Shown here: piece after piece, positions 8,061 through 15,400 of the stretch
How positions within the stretch are numbered: position 1 is the stretch's first letter
Layout: each line of letters opens with the position of its first letter
The notes under the pieces: generated by a model
What the model was told of the DNA's origin: nothing
What the model saw: only the letters and a program-made list of their open reading frames with translations
The model's database searches: none
Assembly (NCBI GenBank): GCA_963773835.1
Contig: CAVZCQ010000007.1
Location: forward strand, 1-29,306
Reading direction: 5' to 3'
Source of the DNA: JOPF136 sp963773835
GTDB lineage: Bacteria > Acidobacteriota > Terriglobia > Acidiferrales > UBA7541
DNA length: 29,306 nt
Program-made: the position numbers and the translations under genes

Positions 8061-8092
8061 GGGATAATTCCCCCTGCGGCGTAAATTTTCCC
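8061..8092 (+). promoter_or_regulatory. candidate activator-binding site upstream of peptide gene 4
   Basis: GGGATAATTCCCCC (8061-8074), with a related half-site TAAATTTTCCC at 8082-8092. The element is centred about 92 bases before the -24 element at 8167. It has the same base pattern as the elements before genes 1-3. Confidence 0.45.
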
Positions 8093-8166
8093 TCAATCGC
8101 CGCGCAGTGGTCTGTCGCAAGTGCTTTATTCCCACGGGCAAGACATCGCGTGGAAGATCGCGGGTT

Positions 8167-8182
8167 TGGCTCGAAAAATGCT
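8167..8182 (+). promoter_or_regulatory. sigma-54 promoter of peptide gene 4
   Basis: TGGCTCG-AAAA-ATGCT matches the -24/-12 pattern with GG at 8168 and GC at 8180. The GG lies 70 bases before the ATG. Confidence 0.72.
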
Positions 8183-8237
8183 CTTCCCCAGTCCTGTGCG
8201 GGGTGCGAAACGACATTCCAACACTGGAGGCTTTGCA

Positions 8238-8327
8238 ATGGCAAAGGCCGGAACCGTCCTGAAAAAGGGAAAGAAACTGGCGGCAGCGAAGACCCTGATG
8301 GCCACCGTGTCGCTGCGCAAGTTCTAA
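8238..8327 (+). CDS. micro-peptide 4 of a five-member family (29 aa)
   Basis: Encodes MAKAGTVLKKGKKLAAAKTL followed by the tail MATVSLRKF. The ribosome binding site TGGAGG lies 7 bases before the ATG. The N-terminal block carries a two-residue insertion relative to peptides 2, 3 and 5 (MAKAGTVLKK versus MAKKALKK). The LKKGKKL core and the AAAKTL motif are intact and identical to peptide 3. The tail again differs. An upstream in-frame extension exists but lacks a start with a ribosome binding site and would cross the promoter. Confidence 0.83.
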   Translation: MAKAGTVLKKGKKLAAAKTLMATVSLRKF

Positions 8328-8472
8328 CTGCTTCCGCTGGATCAGGCGCTCGCATGGACATCACGCGCGGGCATAGCGGGTTCTGCGACTCCCGGCCAAT
8401 AAGCGGCCGGGCGCTCGGTGTAGCAAGCAGCATGAATCAAGTTTGAGCTTCACTCCGCCCCTAACCCCCAAG

Positions 8473-8511
8473 AGGCTGCCGCCTACCCCCGGCGGCAGCC
8501 TTCCTATTTTT
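8473..8511 (+). terminator. intrinsic terminator after peptide gene 4
   Basis: Perfect 11-bp stem AGGCTGCCGCC / GGCGGCAGCCT (8473-8483 with 8491-8501), a 7-base loop, then TCCTATTTTT. It lies about 145 bases after the stop, farther than in the other units. A separate 7-bp hairpin without a T-tract (8391-8411) sits in between. Confidence 0.9.
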
Positions 8512-8586
8512 GCTGGCTGCCACAGAGACGACCCCAAACAGTCGCGCTTTTCGCCCGCTGCGCTCTTGCTTGCAATGCGCAACGAT

Positions 8587-8602
8587 TGGCGTTAAGAATG
8601 CT
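8587..8602 (+). promoter_or_regulatory. sigma-54 promoter of peptide gene 5
   Basis: TGGCGTT-AAGA-ATGCT matches the -24/-12 pattern with GG at 8588 and GC at 8600. The GG lies 74 bases before the ATG. No GGGA-TCCC palindrome is evident at the usual distance upstream; that position is taken by the terminator of gene 4. Confidence 0.68.
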
Positions 8603-8661
8603 CTCCAATGGCAGGTGTTCGTCGCACCGATTCAGAAGGCGAGCGCCCTGGAGGACCTGAA

Positions 8662-8727
8662 ATGGCAAAGAAGGGATTGAAGAAAGGCAAGAAGCTAACC
8701 GGTGCCATAACCCTCAAGAGGAGATAA
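8662..8727 (+). CDS. micro-peptide 5 of a five-member family (21 aa)
   Basis: Encodes MAKKGLKKGKKLTGAITL followed by only KRR. The ribosome binding site GGAGGA lies 6 bases before the ATG. The shared block is kept except that Ile replaces Lys at position 16 in the KTL region, and the tail is reduced to three basic residues. It may be a minimal or decaying member, or show that the shared block is itself the functional part. It is the last unit of the array and converges with the PqqD/M50/HlyD gene, which ends 95 bases further on. Confidence 0.8.
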   Translation: MAKKGLKKGKKLTGAITLKRR

Positions 8728-8752
8728 TTCACGCCCGATTCTCTCTCCTGGA

Positions 8753-8790
8753 GAGGCCATCCCGGCGGTGGGATGGCCTCTTCCTTTTCC
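8753..8790 (+). terminator. intrinsic terminator after peptide gene 5
   Basis: Perfect 11-bp stem GAGGCCATCCC / GGGATGGCCTC (8753-8763 with 8770-8780), a 6-base loop, then TTCCTTTTCC. It stops plus-strand transcription before the convergent protease gene at 8822. Confidence 0.9.
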
Positions 8791-8821
8791 ATAGGGCATC
8801 TGCTCCGCCAGCGCGCCGCCG

Positions 8822-10990
8822 CTACCAAAGGACGGAACGCAGCCACCGCCCGCCGCCCCGCATCCACTGCCACACCATGGGCCTCCGGTGCGGGCCGTAG
8901 ATTTTTGCTGTACCGGTCATGCCTTCCCGCAACTCGCCGCCTGAATTCGGAAATTCCAGCACGACTACAAAATAATTGCTCAGGCGCACCCCGGCGCGCT
9001 CCGGACTTTTGGGCAGAGCCACCGGCTCGTCGGCGGCAGCGGCGGGCAGGATTTGCTTCACCCGGCCCTGGAAACTCTGATAGGGATATGCGCGCACATT
9101 GAGCCGGGCCTCAATCCCGGCCGGGGCAGCGGACACCGCGTCGGTAACGTACTGGAGTTCCCAGTCGCGCACCAGGATACGCGCGCGCATCACGCTGCGG
9201 TCGGCAATTACGGCAAACAGCCCGCCCTCGGGGAGGAAGTCGCCCACGCGCTGCTCCACGTCCAGCGTGGTGACCACGCCCCCATGCGGAGCCACCAGCA
9301 GGAGCTGCCCCTGCTTCCTGCGCGCCTCGTGCACCGCCGCGTCCAGCCGCTCGAATTCCCTATAGGCAACGTCGGCGCGCTCGGTGTCGCGCCGCCGGCG
9401 TGCGTCGAGCAGCGAATTCTCAGCGAGCGATCGTTGCGCGGTCAGCTCCCGGAGCTGCGCGTCGAGTTCCGGGTTGCGCAGAACGGCCAGGACCTCCTCC
9501 TGGGCAACGGGTTCGCCCGTGCGCACAAGCACGCGATCGATCCAGCCCGCCGTGTGCGCCCGCGCTTCCGCGCGCGCCGCGGGCTCCAGTTGGAACTCGC
9601 TGGTGGTCGTGCGCGAGATCGGAGCCATGAGGATGAGAAGCCCGGCAGCGGCGATTCCCATCTGCATTCGAGTCATTCTCCAGGCCATAAACCTCTCCTT
9701 CCATACGGGCAGCCGGTTGCGCGCCAGGGCCAGGGCGGGCTGGAGCTTCTTTCGGGTCATCAGGTACAAAACCGCGGCCGTGGCCAGATATCCCCAACCT
9801 TCTCCGAGGCGGTTGACCATGAAGTTTTTGAGCCATCCGGCCACGAGCAGAAGGATGAGCGCGCCATACAAGACCGCCAGCGAAGCATAAATGAGGAAGA
9901 TTCGCCTGCGGCGGCGGCCCACCTGGGGAAGTTCCACGTCCTGTCTCAGTACGTAATGCCGCAGCCACAGGTTCAGGTAGTCGAAGGAATCTTCCCGCAT
10001 GTTGTCGATTTCCAGGTACTGCATCAGCGCGTAGTACCCGTCGTACTTCATCAGCGGGTTCAGGTTGAACACCATGCCCGAGACCCCGGTAAGCAGCACC
10101 GTCTTGTAGCACAGGTCGCTGAAGAACGAGCCAGGGGGAGCCAGCGCCCACGCAATCGTCGCCAGCGCGCAGATCAGCATTTCGATCCACAGTCCGGCAA
10201 AGATCACCCACAGCCGCTTCGACGTCTTGTCGAAAACGTGCATGTCCGTCGTGTCCGTAAAGAACGCCGGTCCGAAATAGATGAGCATGAAGCCCATCCG
10301 CGGCACCTCGCCGCCGAAGTACTTGCAGGTCAGGCCGTGGCCGAATTCGTGGACAGCGATGACCACGAACAGAATCGCCCAGAATTCCCAGATGTCGTAA
10401 AGCGTCTTGCCGGAAAACGTGTAGAACGCCAGCGTGTCGTGCTGCACGCGCGTCCAGTTGTCCGCAAGAATGACCCCCATCACCGTGAACAGTAGGACGG
10501 AAACTGCCACGAACCCCGGCGTGTACATCCAGCGCAGGTACGGCATGATGGCCTCGAGCGTGCGATTCGGGTTCCATGCGGAAAAGTGGATGTACAGCAC
10601 GCTCGCCGTGTTCACCCGTTCGCGCCGCTCCTCCCGGATTTTCTCCAGGATGGCCAGATTCTTTTTCCCCGCCCCCTCCTCCCAAAGGTCCGGGTCCGTG
10701 GATTCCAGGAAGTCGGCCACCTCCGCTTCGCCCAGCGCTTCCTCGCCGGCCTCTGCGTTGACCACCGCGGCGATCTCCTCCAGCGTGCGCGTCCCGTCGG
10801 CTTTCCTCAGCACGTCGAATTCGAGCGGACCGTAGCGGGCGTATTTGAACAGGTGGGGAACTTTGATGACGAAGCTCGTCTCCCCGCGCACCACCTGCTC
10901 GCTGATCTGCAGGTCTTGCCGCAGCTTTGGCCGCCGCAGCGCGCGCGCCACGGCGCCCTGGGCCTTCAGCGAGGTGGGGCCGAGCCGCAT
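8822..10990 (-). CDS. PqqD-like / M50 site-2 protease / HlyD adaptor chimera
   Basis: A 722-residue multi-domain membrane protein. Residues about 25-105 resemble a PqqD-type winged-helix peptide-binding domain (SFVIKVPHLFKYARYGPLEFDVLRKADGTRTLEEI has its spacing). From about 155 to 460 there are several membrane segments with the zinc motif HEFGH (214-218) and the third-ligand motif NLNPLMKYDG (309-318, Asp317), diagnostic of M50 site-2-type intramembrane metalloproteases. Residues about 460-722 are a HlyD-like adaptor with split lipoyl halves around a coiled coil. Its ATG follows the preceding lipoprotein stop by only 3 bases, so the two are probably translationally coupled. The combination suggests recognition, cleavage and export of a peptide; the neighbouring micro-peptides are the obvious candidate substrates. 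This last link is inference. Confidence 0.9.
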   Translation of the reverse strand: MRLGPTSLKAQGAVARALRRPKLRQDLQISEQVVRGETSFVIKVPHLFKYARYGPLEFDVLRKADGTRTLEEIAAVVNAEAGEEALGEAEVADFLESTDPDLWEEGAGKKNLAILEKIREERRERVNTASVLYIHFSAWNPNRTLEAIMPYLRWMYTPGFVAVSVLLFTVMGVILADNWTRVQHDTLAFYTFSGKTLYDIWEFWAILFVVIAVHEFGHGLTCKYFGGEVPRMGFMLIYFGPAFFTDTTDMHVFDKTSKRLWVIFAGLWIEMLICALATIAWALAPPGSFFSDLCYKTVLLTGVSGMVFNLNPLMKYDGYYALMQYLEIDNMREDSFDYLNLWLRHYVLRQDVELPQVGRRRRRIFLIYASLAVLYGALILLLVAGWLKNFMVNRLGEGWGYLATAAVLYLMTRKKLQPALALARNRLPVWKERFMAWRMTRMQMGIAAAGLLILMAPISRTTTSEFQLEPAARAEARAHTAGWIDRVLVRTGEPVAQEEVLAVLRNPELDAQLRELTAQRSLAENSLLDARRRRDTERADVAYREFERLDAAVHEARRKQGQLLLVAPHGGVVTTLDVEQRVGDFLPEGGLFAVIADRSVMRARILVRDWELQYVTDAVSAAPAGIEARLNVRAYPYQSFQGRVKQILPAAAADEPVALPKSPERAGVRLSNYFVVVLEFPNSGGELREGMTGTAKIYGPHRRPMVWQWMRGGGRWLRSVLW

Positions 10991-10993
10991 GGC

Positions 10994-11896
10994 TCAGGGG
11001 CGAGGCGAGGAGGGCGCGGGCCACGCGATGCGCACGGCCATCCCCGGCTTCAACTCCGGCGCCGGCGACAGCAGGGATGCCGTCACGTCGTAGCTCCCGC
11101 TGGCCGCGTCCACTACGGGACTCACCCGCGTGACCCGCGCATCAAACGTGCGGTTCGGGTCGCTCAGCAGCGTTCCTTTCACAAGCTGGCCCATGGCCGG
11201 CTTATGCGCGTCCGTCTCCGGCACCTGAAACTCCACCAGCAGCGGACTCAACTGGCTCAGCCGGAAGCACCGCGCGCCCTTCGCCAGCACGTCGCCCTGG
11301 CGCACGTACCGCCGCGACACCACGCCGCCGAACGGCGCCCGGATCCGCGTCTTCTGCACCTCCAGCTCCAGCGATTTCACTTCCGCACGGTGCTTCTCCA
11401 CGTTCGCCTTCCAGCTTTCCAGGTCGTATCCCGAACCTTTGGCCATGAATTCCGCGGTGTCCAAGTCCGCTTTGCTCCCCAGCCCTTCCTTGAACATGAG
11501 CTGCGCCCGCTCCAGGCGCGCCTGGTTGGCGTGCAGTTCCGCTTCGTTGTACTGCACGTTGTATTCGGAGACTTTCAGGTCCGCGCGCGCCTGCTCGAGT
11601 TGCGTTTCCACCTGGCGGTCGTCCAGCCGCGCCAGCAGTCCGCCCGCCGCCACCTTCGACCCCTCATCCGCGGCCAGCTCCATGACTGCCCCGTCGTGCT
11701 CCGCCACCACGTCCACCTCGTGCTCCACCATCAGCACCGCCGGAATCTCGTGCGCCGCGGACGACACGCGCGCCGCCGCCGGACCAGCCGCAGGCTGCAC
11801 GGGAGCAGCCGCCACCTTTTCCGGAGCGGGTTGGCTGCTGCATCCCACAGCCAGGGCTGCCAGCAGCATCGCCAAGCTCTTTCCCCAGGCTCTCAT
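10994..11896 (-). CDS. membrane-fusion (RND-type periplasmic adaptor) lipoprotein
   Basis: A 300-residue periplasmic adaptor. The signal peptide ends in a lipobox, LAVGC, with Cys19 as the lipidation site. The lipoyl-like half-motifs flank a coiled coil of about 100 residues (about 95-195, rich in A, E, L, K), followed by the second half APFGGVVSRRYVRQGD and a beta-barrel region ending in LKPGMAVRIAW. Such proteins bridge an inner-membrane pump and an outer-membrane channel. No pump or channel gene is adjacent; the neighbours are two other proteins that themselves carry HlyD-like domains. A GGAG ribosome binding site lies 8 bases before the ATG. It is second in a three-gene operon, 51 bases after the GAF/HlyD gene. 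Confidence 0.88.
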   Translation of the reverse strand: MRAWGKSLAMLLAALAVGCSSQPAPEKVAAAPVQPAAGPAAARVSSAAHEIPAVLMVEHEVDVVAEHDGAVMELAADEGSKVAAGGLLARLDDRQVETQLEQARADLKVSEYNVQYNEAELHANQARLERAQLMFKEGLGSKADLDTAEFMAKGSGYDLESWKANVEKHRAEVKSLELEVQKTRIRAPFGGVVSRRYVRQGDVLAKGARCFRLSQLSPLLVEFQVPETDAHKPAMGQLVKGTLLSDPNRTFDARVTRVSPVVDAASGSYDVTASLLSPAPELKPGMAVRIAWPAPSSPRP

Positions 11897-11947
11897 GCTC
11901 GTTTCTCCGTTCGTTTTCCTTATGCCGGCGGCGCTTCCGCGGCCGGC

Positions 11948-14368
11948 TCAGGGCAACCAGGTCCACACTTTGCGCCAAATCCATCGCGTCGGCGGCCGTA
12001 GCAAAACGTATCCCACCGGATACCAGCCGCTCTGGAACCATCCGCCGCGCGCGCCCACCTTCACCCGGCCCGCCATCTCGTCGCGCAACCCGTGCGCGTT
12101 TTCAAACACCGCGCGGGCCTGGAAGTACTGGTCGCCCTCGGAAGCAATCGTCTGCGTCCCCAGCCGCTCCACCCGGCCCTGGAACGTCACCGTCGGCATC
12201 GCGTTCACTTTCAGCGACACCGGAGCTCCCGGTTCGACCAGCGCCTCGTCCGTCTCGGGAAACACGATGTCCGCGGCCATCCGGTTCGGCTCCACCAGTT
12301 CACAGAAGCTTTCGCCGCGCTGGATCAGCCGTCCGGCCTTTTCCTCGACTTTCGGAGTCACCACAATCCCGGCTATCGGCGCCACCAGCCGCGCTCGCGT
12401 CAGCCGGTCGCTTTCCAGGTCCAGTTCCGCCTGGGCCATGTCCATGCGCAGGCGCGCGCGCCCCTCCGCGGTCATGTCCCTATGTTGTTCCGCCTCGGCC
12501 AGGTCGTGCCGCGCGAGCGCGAGCTGTGCCCGCGCCGTCTCCAGCCGCACGCGGATTTCGCCGTCGTCCAGTTGCGCCAGCGGCGCGCCCGCCTCCACGC
12601 GATCCCCATCGTGCACGAACACCTGTTTGATGATTCCCTGCGACTCCGCCGTCACCACGCGCCTCTGCGCCGGCACCACGTGCGCCGTCCCGTCCACGCG
12701 CAACGGCCACGGCACCACCGCCAGCGCCACGGCAACCATCGCCGCCCGCGTCAGCAGTTCAATCCGCCGCCCGCCAGCCACCGACCGCAGCTTCTGCCGC
12801 GTTTCGACCACCGGCTGCCAAATGCGGATCAGCGGCACGTTCTGGTAGAGCCGCGCGTTGCGGATGGCCACCGTCACCTGGCTCGCCAGGATTTCCAGCG
12901 TCTCGAGTTGGCTCTCCGACAGGAATTCCGCCTCGCCGCTTTCCAGCGCGATCACCCCCAGCGTGCCCTGGTCGTCGCGCAGCGACCGCGCATAGAAGCC
13001 GTTCATCTGCCGTTCGGTGAGGTAGGGAATCAGCCGCGGGTCGGGTTTTTCCGGCGCACTCGTCCATTCCTCCTCCTGCCGGTCCGCCGACACCGCCTCG
13101 TATTCCTCGCCCACCCATTCCAGGATTTCCCGCAGGCGCTTCATTTCCGGGGTGCTGGGCACCTCGGACTCGCCGGACACCGCGGCCAGGTAGAACTTCG
13201 CGCCGTCGTACAGCCCGATGGTGCAGCGCTCGAACGGCAGCACCTCGGCCGCCTGATGCACCAGCGTGGTCAGGATGTGGTCCAGGTCCAGCGTCGAGGT
13301 GATTTCTTTGCTCAGCGCCAGCAACGCGCCCAGCTCGTGGACTTTCCGTTCCGCTTTCAGCAGGTTCGCGTTGTGCACCGCCAGCCCGGCCTGCTCGCCC
13401 ACGCTGTTCAGGAAGAACAGGTCGTCGTCGTCGAACTGCGTCTCGTCGAGTTTATTGATCACTTCCACGACGCCGAGCACGCGCTCGTCCTTCAGCAGCG
13501 GCGCGGCCATGGCCGACGTGATCGTGAATCCTTCTACCGCGTCGCGCCGCGGATCCAGCAGCGCTTCCACCGTCGCATCCGCCGCCAGGCGGCTTTTCCC
13601 GTCGCGCGCCACCACGCCCACGAATCCCTCGCCCATGGCCGATTCCGCGTCTTCCGCCGTGGTCGGGTCTTCCCCATCCTGGTGCGCAAACTCCAACGAC
13701 TCCCTGTCGGCCCCCACCAGCCACAAATTGCAGGCCTGAGCTCCCAGAATGTCGCGGATTTTGTTCGTCACGATGGGACACAGGTCTTCCAGCTCGAGCG
13801 TGGAGTTGAAAATTCGCGCGATATCGTAGAGGGCCGTCAGCCGTTCCAGCGTTTCGAACTGCGCATGTCGCTCGGTTTCCCCCACGCGGATCGCGTCCAG
13901 CGCCCGCCCGGTCATCCGCGCCGCTTCTTCCAGGTACGCGCCGTCTTCCGCGGTGAATTCGCCGCCCGCTTTATTGAGCAGTTCGGCCACTCCGGCGGGG
14001 CCCTTCGTGCCGGGGATGGACACATAGAGCGCCGTCTGCACCCGCTCGCGATAAGGAGGTTCCAGGTGGGAAAGCAGCCGCGCTTTTTTCTCCGCCGCAG
14101 CCAACCGCCGCGACCCGCGCGACTCCAGCACTTCCGTCAGCAGTCCGTCCGCTTCGCCCTCTTTCCGCGGCTCGATGCGTTCCCCCGCGGCAAACAGCTT
14201 CTCGCGGCAGTGCAGGCCTTCCTCCCCGCCGTCTTTCAGCCACAGCAGAACGGCCTGCGGCCCCAGCCGTGCGCGAAGGTCGCGGGCAAACGTCCTCAGG
14301 AGGCCTTCCGTATCCCGGCACGAATGATACGAAGTCGCCAGCTCATAAAGAGCTTCGAGCCGTTCCAT
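11948..14368 (-). CDS. triple-GAF sensor fused to a HlyD-type membrane adaptor
   Basis: An 806-residue protein. Three GAF domains follow each other at about 10-160, 175-337 and 350-507. A transmembrane segment follows at about 541-555. The C-terminal HlyD-like part starts at about 560, with a lipoyl motif (SQGIIKQVFVHDGDRVEAGAPL), a coiled coil (about 605-655), the second lipoyl half (LVAPIAGIVVTPKVEEKAG) and a barrel. GAF domains bind small molecules or sense redox state in the cytoplasm, whereas HlyD parts act in the periplasm, so this would be a sensor attached to an export adaptor. I start at ATG 14368 (GGAGG 4 bases upstream). The open frame extends to 14449, but that codon lies upstream of the predicted transcription start. 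Confidence 0.88.
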   Translation of the reverse strand: MERLEALYELATSYHSCRDTEGLLRTFARDLRARLGPQAVLLWLKDGGEEGLHCREKLFAAGERIEPRKEGEADGLLTEVLESRGSRRLAAAEKKARLLSHLEPPYRERVQTALYVSIPGTKGPAGVAELLNKAGGEFTAEDGAYLEEAARMTGRALDAIRVGETERHAQFETLERLTALYDIARIFNSTLELEDLCPIVTNKIRDILGAQACNLWLVGADRESLEFAHQDGEDPTTAEDAESAMGEGFVGVVARDGKSRLAADATVEALLDPRRDAVEGFTITSAMAAPLLKDERVLGVVEVINKLDETQFDDDDLFFLNSVGEQAGLAVHNANLLKAERKVHELGALLALSKEITSTLDLDHILTTLVHQAAEVLPFERCTIGLYDGAKFYLAAVSGESEVPSTPEMKRLREILEWVGEEYEAVSADRQEEEWTSAPEKPDPRLIPYLTERQMNGFYARSLRDDQGTLGVIALESGEAEFLSESQLETLEILASQVTVAIRNARLYQNVPLIRIWQPVVETRQKLRSVAGGRRIELLTRAAMVAVALAVVPWPLRVDGTAHVVPAQRRVVTAESQGIIKQVFVHDGDRVEAGAPLAQLDDGEIRVRLETARAQLALARHDLAEAEQHRDMTAEGRARLRMDMAQAELDLESDRLTRARLVAPIAGIVVTPKVEEKAGRLIQRGESFCELVEPNRMAADIVFPETDEALVEPGAPVSLKVNAMPTVTFQGRVERLGTQTIASEGDQYFQARAVFENAHGLRDEMAGRVKVGARGGWFQSGWYPVGYVLLRPPTRWIWRKVWTWLP

Positions 14369-14439
14369 CCAGCCTCCGTTTGGCCCGCTGGGACACAAAA
14401 ACCCTGCGGAAATTGGCACTCGCGTGAATTTCTGCCGGG

Positions 14440-14468
14440 AGGCTAGCAAATGCCTTTAGGGGTGTCAA
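14440..14468 (-). promoter_or_regulatory. sigma-70-type promoter of the GAF/HlyD-MFP-M50 operon
   Basis: On the minus strand a perfect -35 TTGACA (14463-14468), a 17-base spacer and the -10 TAGCCT (14440-14445) preceded by TGC (extended -10). Initiation near 14433 gives a leader of about 65 bases to the ATG at 14368. The -10 is weak except for its TGn extension. Confidence 0.55.
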
Positions 14469-14538
14469 GAAATCCGCCTTCCACGCCGCCTCGCTTTTGG
14501 AGTGCGGCGGCTCGACGCCGCTTTGATTGTCGGGTCCC

Positions 14539-14564
14539 CTGTAGGGGCGCTGCTTGCTGCGCCC
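14539..14564 (+). repeat. dispersed palindromic element, copy 1
   Basis: CTGTAGGGGC, a 12-base variable centre, then GCCC; the centre and arms form a hairpin. The same framework occurs on the minus strand at 20290-20315. Confidence 0.45.
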
Positions 14565-14620
14565 ATCCTGCTGGTGGGCTCTCACCCCGAGCCCGCCGCG
14601 CCTGCCCGCCGTGCCCGTTT

Positions 14621-14641
14621 TTCGATTTTCGTTTTTCGAAT
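14621..14641 (+). repeat. direct repeat, left copy flanking the 224-aa gene
   Basis: TCGATTTTCGTTTTTCGAAT (14622-14641) matches CCGATTTTCGTTTGTCGAAT (15401-15420) at 18 of 20 positions in the same orientation. It is AT-rich relative to its surroundings. Confidence 0.6.
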
Positions 14642-14711
14642 GTCGAATTGTGGATTTCGCATTTCGCCTGCCCCGCTCGCCCCGTCACCGTATGGTACGG
14701 GGCTCCCCTGC

Positions 14712-15386
14712 TCATCCCGTCACCATGGCGTAGGACGGCGGCAAAAACCAGCCGAGGTGTTTCATGGCAGCTGCCAGCTTTTGTTGGTCGCCCCCGAAAT
14801 GATAGGGGGTGATGTTCAGCAAGAGATTCTTCGGCGGATTGAGGGCGGCGTCATACATCAGGCGAATCTTCGGTGCTGGATGTTTCGAAACCTTGCGGAT
14901 GTAATCGAGCATGAGTTCACGAGTTCGCTCAGGAAGATAGTCTTCGCCGGGATCCGTCACCAAATACCTATGTTCTTCGGGCGTCTCGATGCGCCTCGCG
15001 CCTCCCCCGCGTGCCAGCTGCTCGGGGCTGCGGTCGTCGAATCGGCCATACAGTTTGTAGGAGAGCAGATGGCCGTAACGGAACACCCACTCGGGATTGT
15101 CCCCTCTCCGGAAATCGCCCCACACGACTACTCCAACTCCTTTGTCCAGAACATAATCGTGAATGTGCGTGATGCAGAATGGGGTGAACCCGCCTTGGTC
15201 GGGAATGGCCAGCTCGAAGTAGGGGAACCCGTCGGGTCCCACACGCACTTGTGGCTCAAACGCGATCAGCGAGGCGTCCGCCACGGCGGCATAGAACATT
15301 GTCTCCCAGAGATCATCGCGGTTCTCTCGCGGCGTTGCGAATAGTTGCCCAAGGACCTGCGTTTTCTGCAAATCAAACTTCGTCAT
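14712..15386 (-). CDS. hypothetical protein, 224 aa
   Basis: I do not recognise a family. The protein begins MTKFDLQKTQVLGQLF and appears soluble, with no signal peptide or membrane segment. It has aromatic and acidic stretches (YFELAIPDQGGFTPFCITHIHDYVLDKG) and a region VVVWGDFRRGDNPEWVFRYG. The start at 15386 is chosen because an AGGAGGAAG ribosome binding site lies 5 bases upstream; the frame is open further upstream without such a signal. The gene is isolated, lies between two copies of a 20-base AT-rich repeat, and sits in repeat-rich accessory DNA, so recent acquisition is possible. Confidence 0.75.
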   Translation of the reverse strand: MTKFDLQKTQVLGQLFATPRENRDDLWETMFYAAVADASLIAFEPQVRVGPDGFPYFELAIPDQGGFTPFCITHIHDYVLDKGVGVVVWGDFRRGDNPEWVFRYGHLLSYKLYGRFDDRSPEQLARGGGARRIETPEEHRYLVTDPGEDYLPERTRELMLDYIRKVSKHPAPKIRLMYDAALNPPKNLLLNITPYHFGGDQQKLAAAMKHLGWFLPPSYAMVTG

Positions 15387-15400
15387 GACTTCCTCCTGCC

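Larger units (their letters stand above)
14469..14711. other. gene-free spacer with dispersed repeats
   Basis: No supported gene. It contains a CTGTAGGGGC...GCGCCC palindromic element (14539-14564) also found at 20290-20315, and an AT-rich 21-mer (14621-14641) that recurs on the other side of the next gene. Confidence 0.5.

Noticed and set aside
8391..8411. Hairpin CCCGGCC-N7-GGCCGGG as the terminator of peptide gene 4
   Set aside because: There is no T-tract after it; the hairpin at 8473-8511 has one.
6517..8790. Repeated short elements considered as a CRISPR-like array
   Set aside because: Units are 424-595 bases apart, contain coding frames and differ outside the coding block; no short constant repeats with regular spacers and no cas genes.
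12092..14446. A 784-codon plus-strand frame opposite the GAF/HlyD gene
   Set aside because: It is rich in Arg, His and Gln with no recognisable domain, the mirror image of a real coding strand.
14369..14449. An earlier start codon (14449) for the GAF/HlyD gene
   Set aside because: It lies upstream of the -10 box and predicted transcription start and has no ribosome binding site, while ATG 14368 has GGAGG close by.
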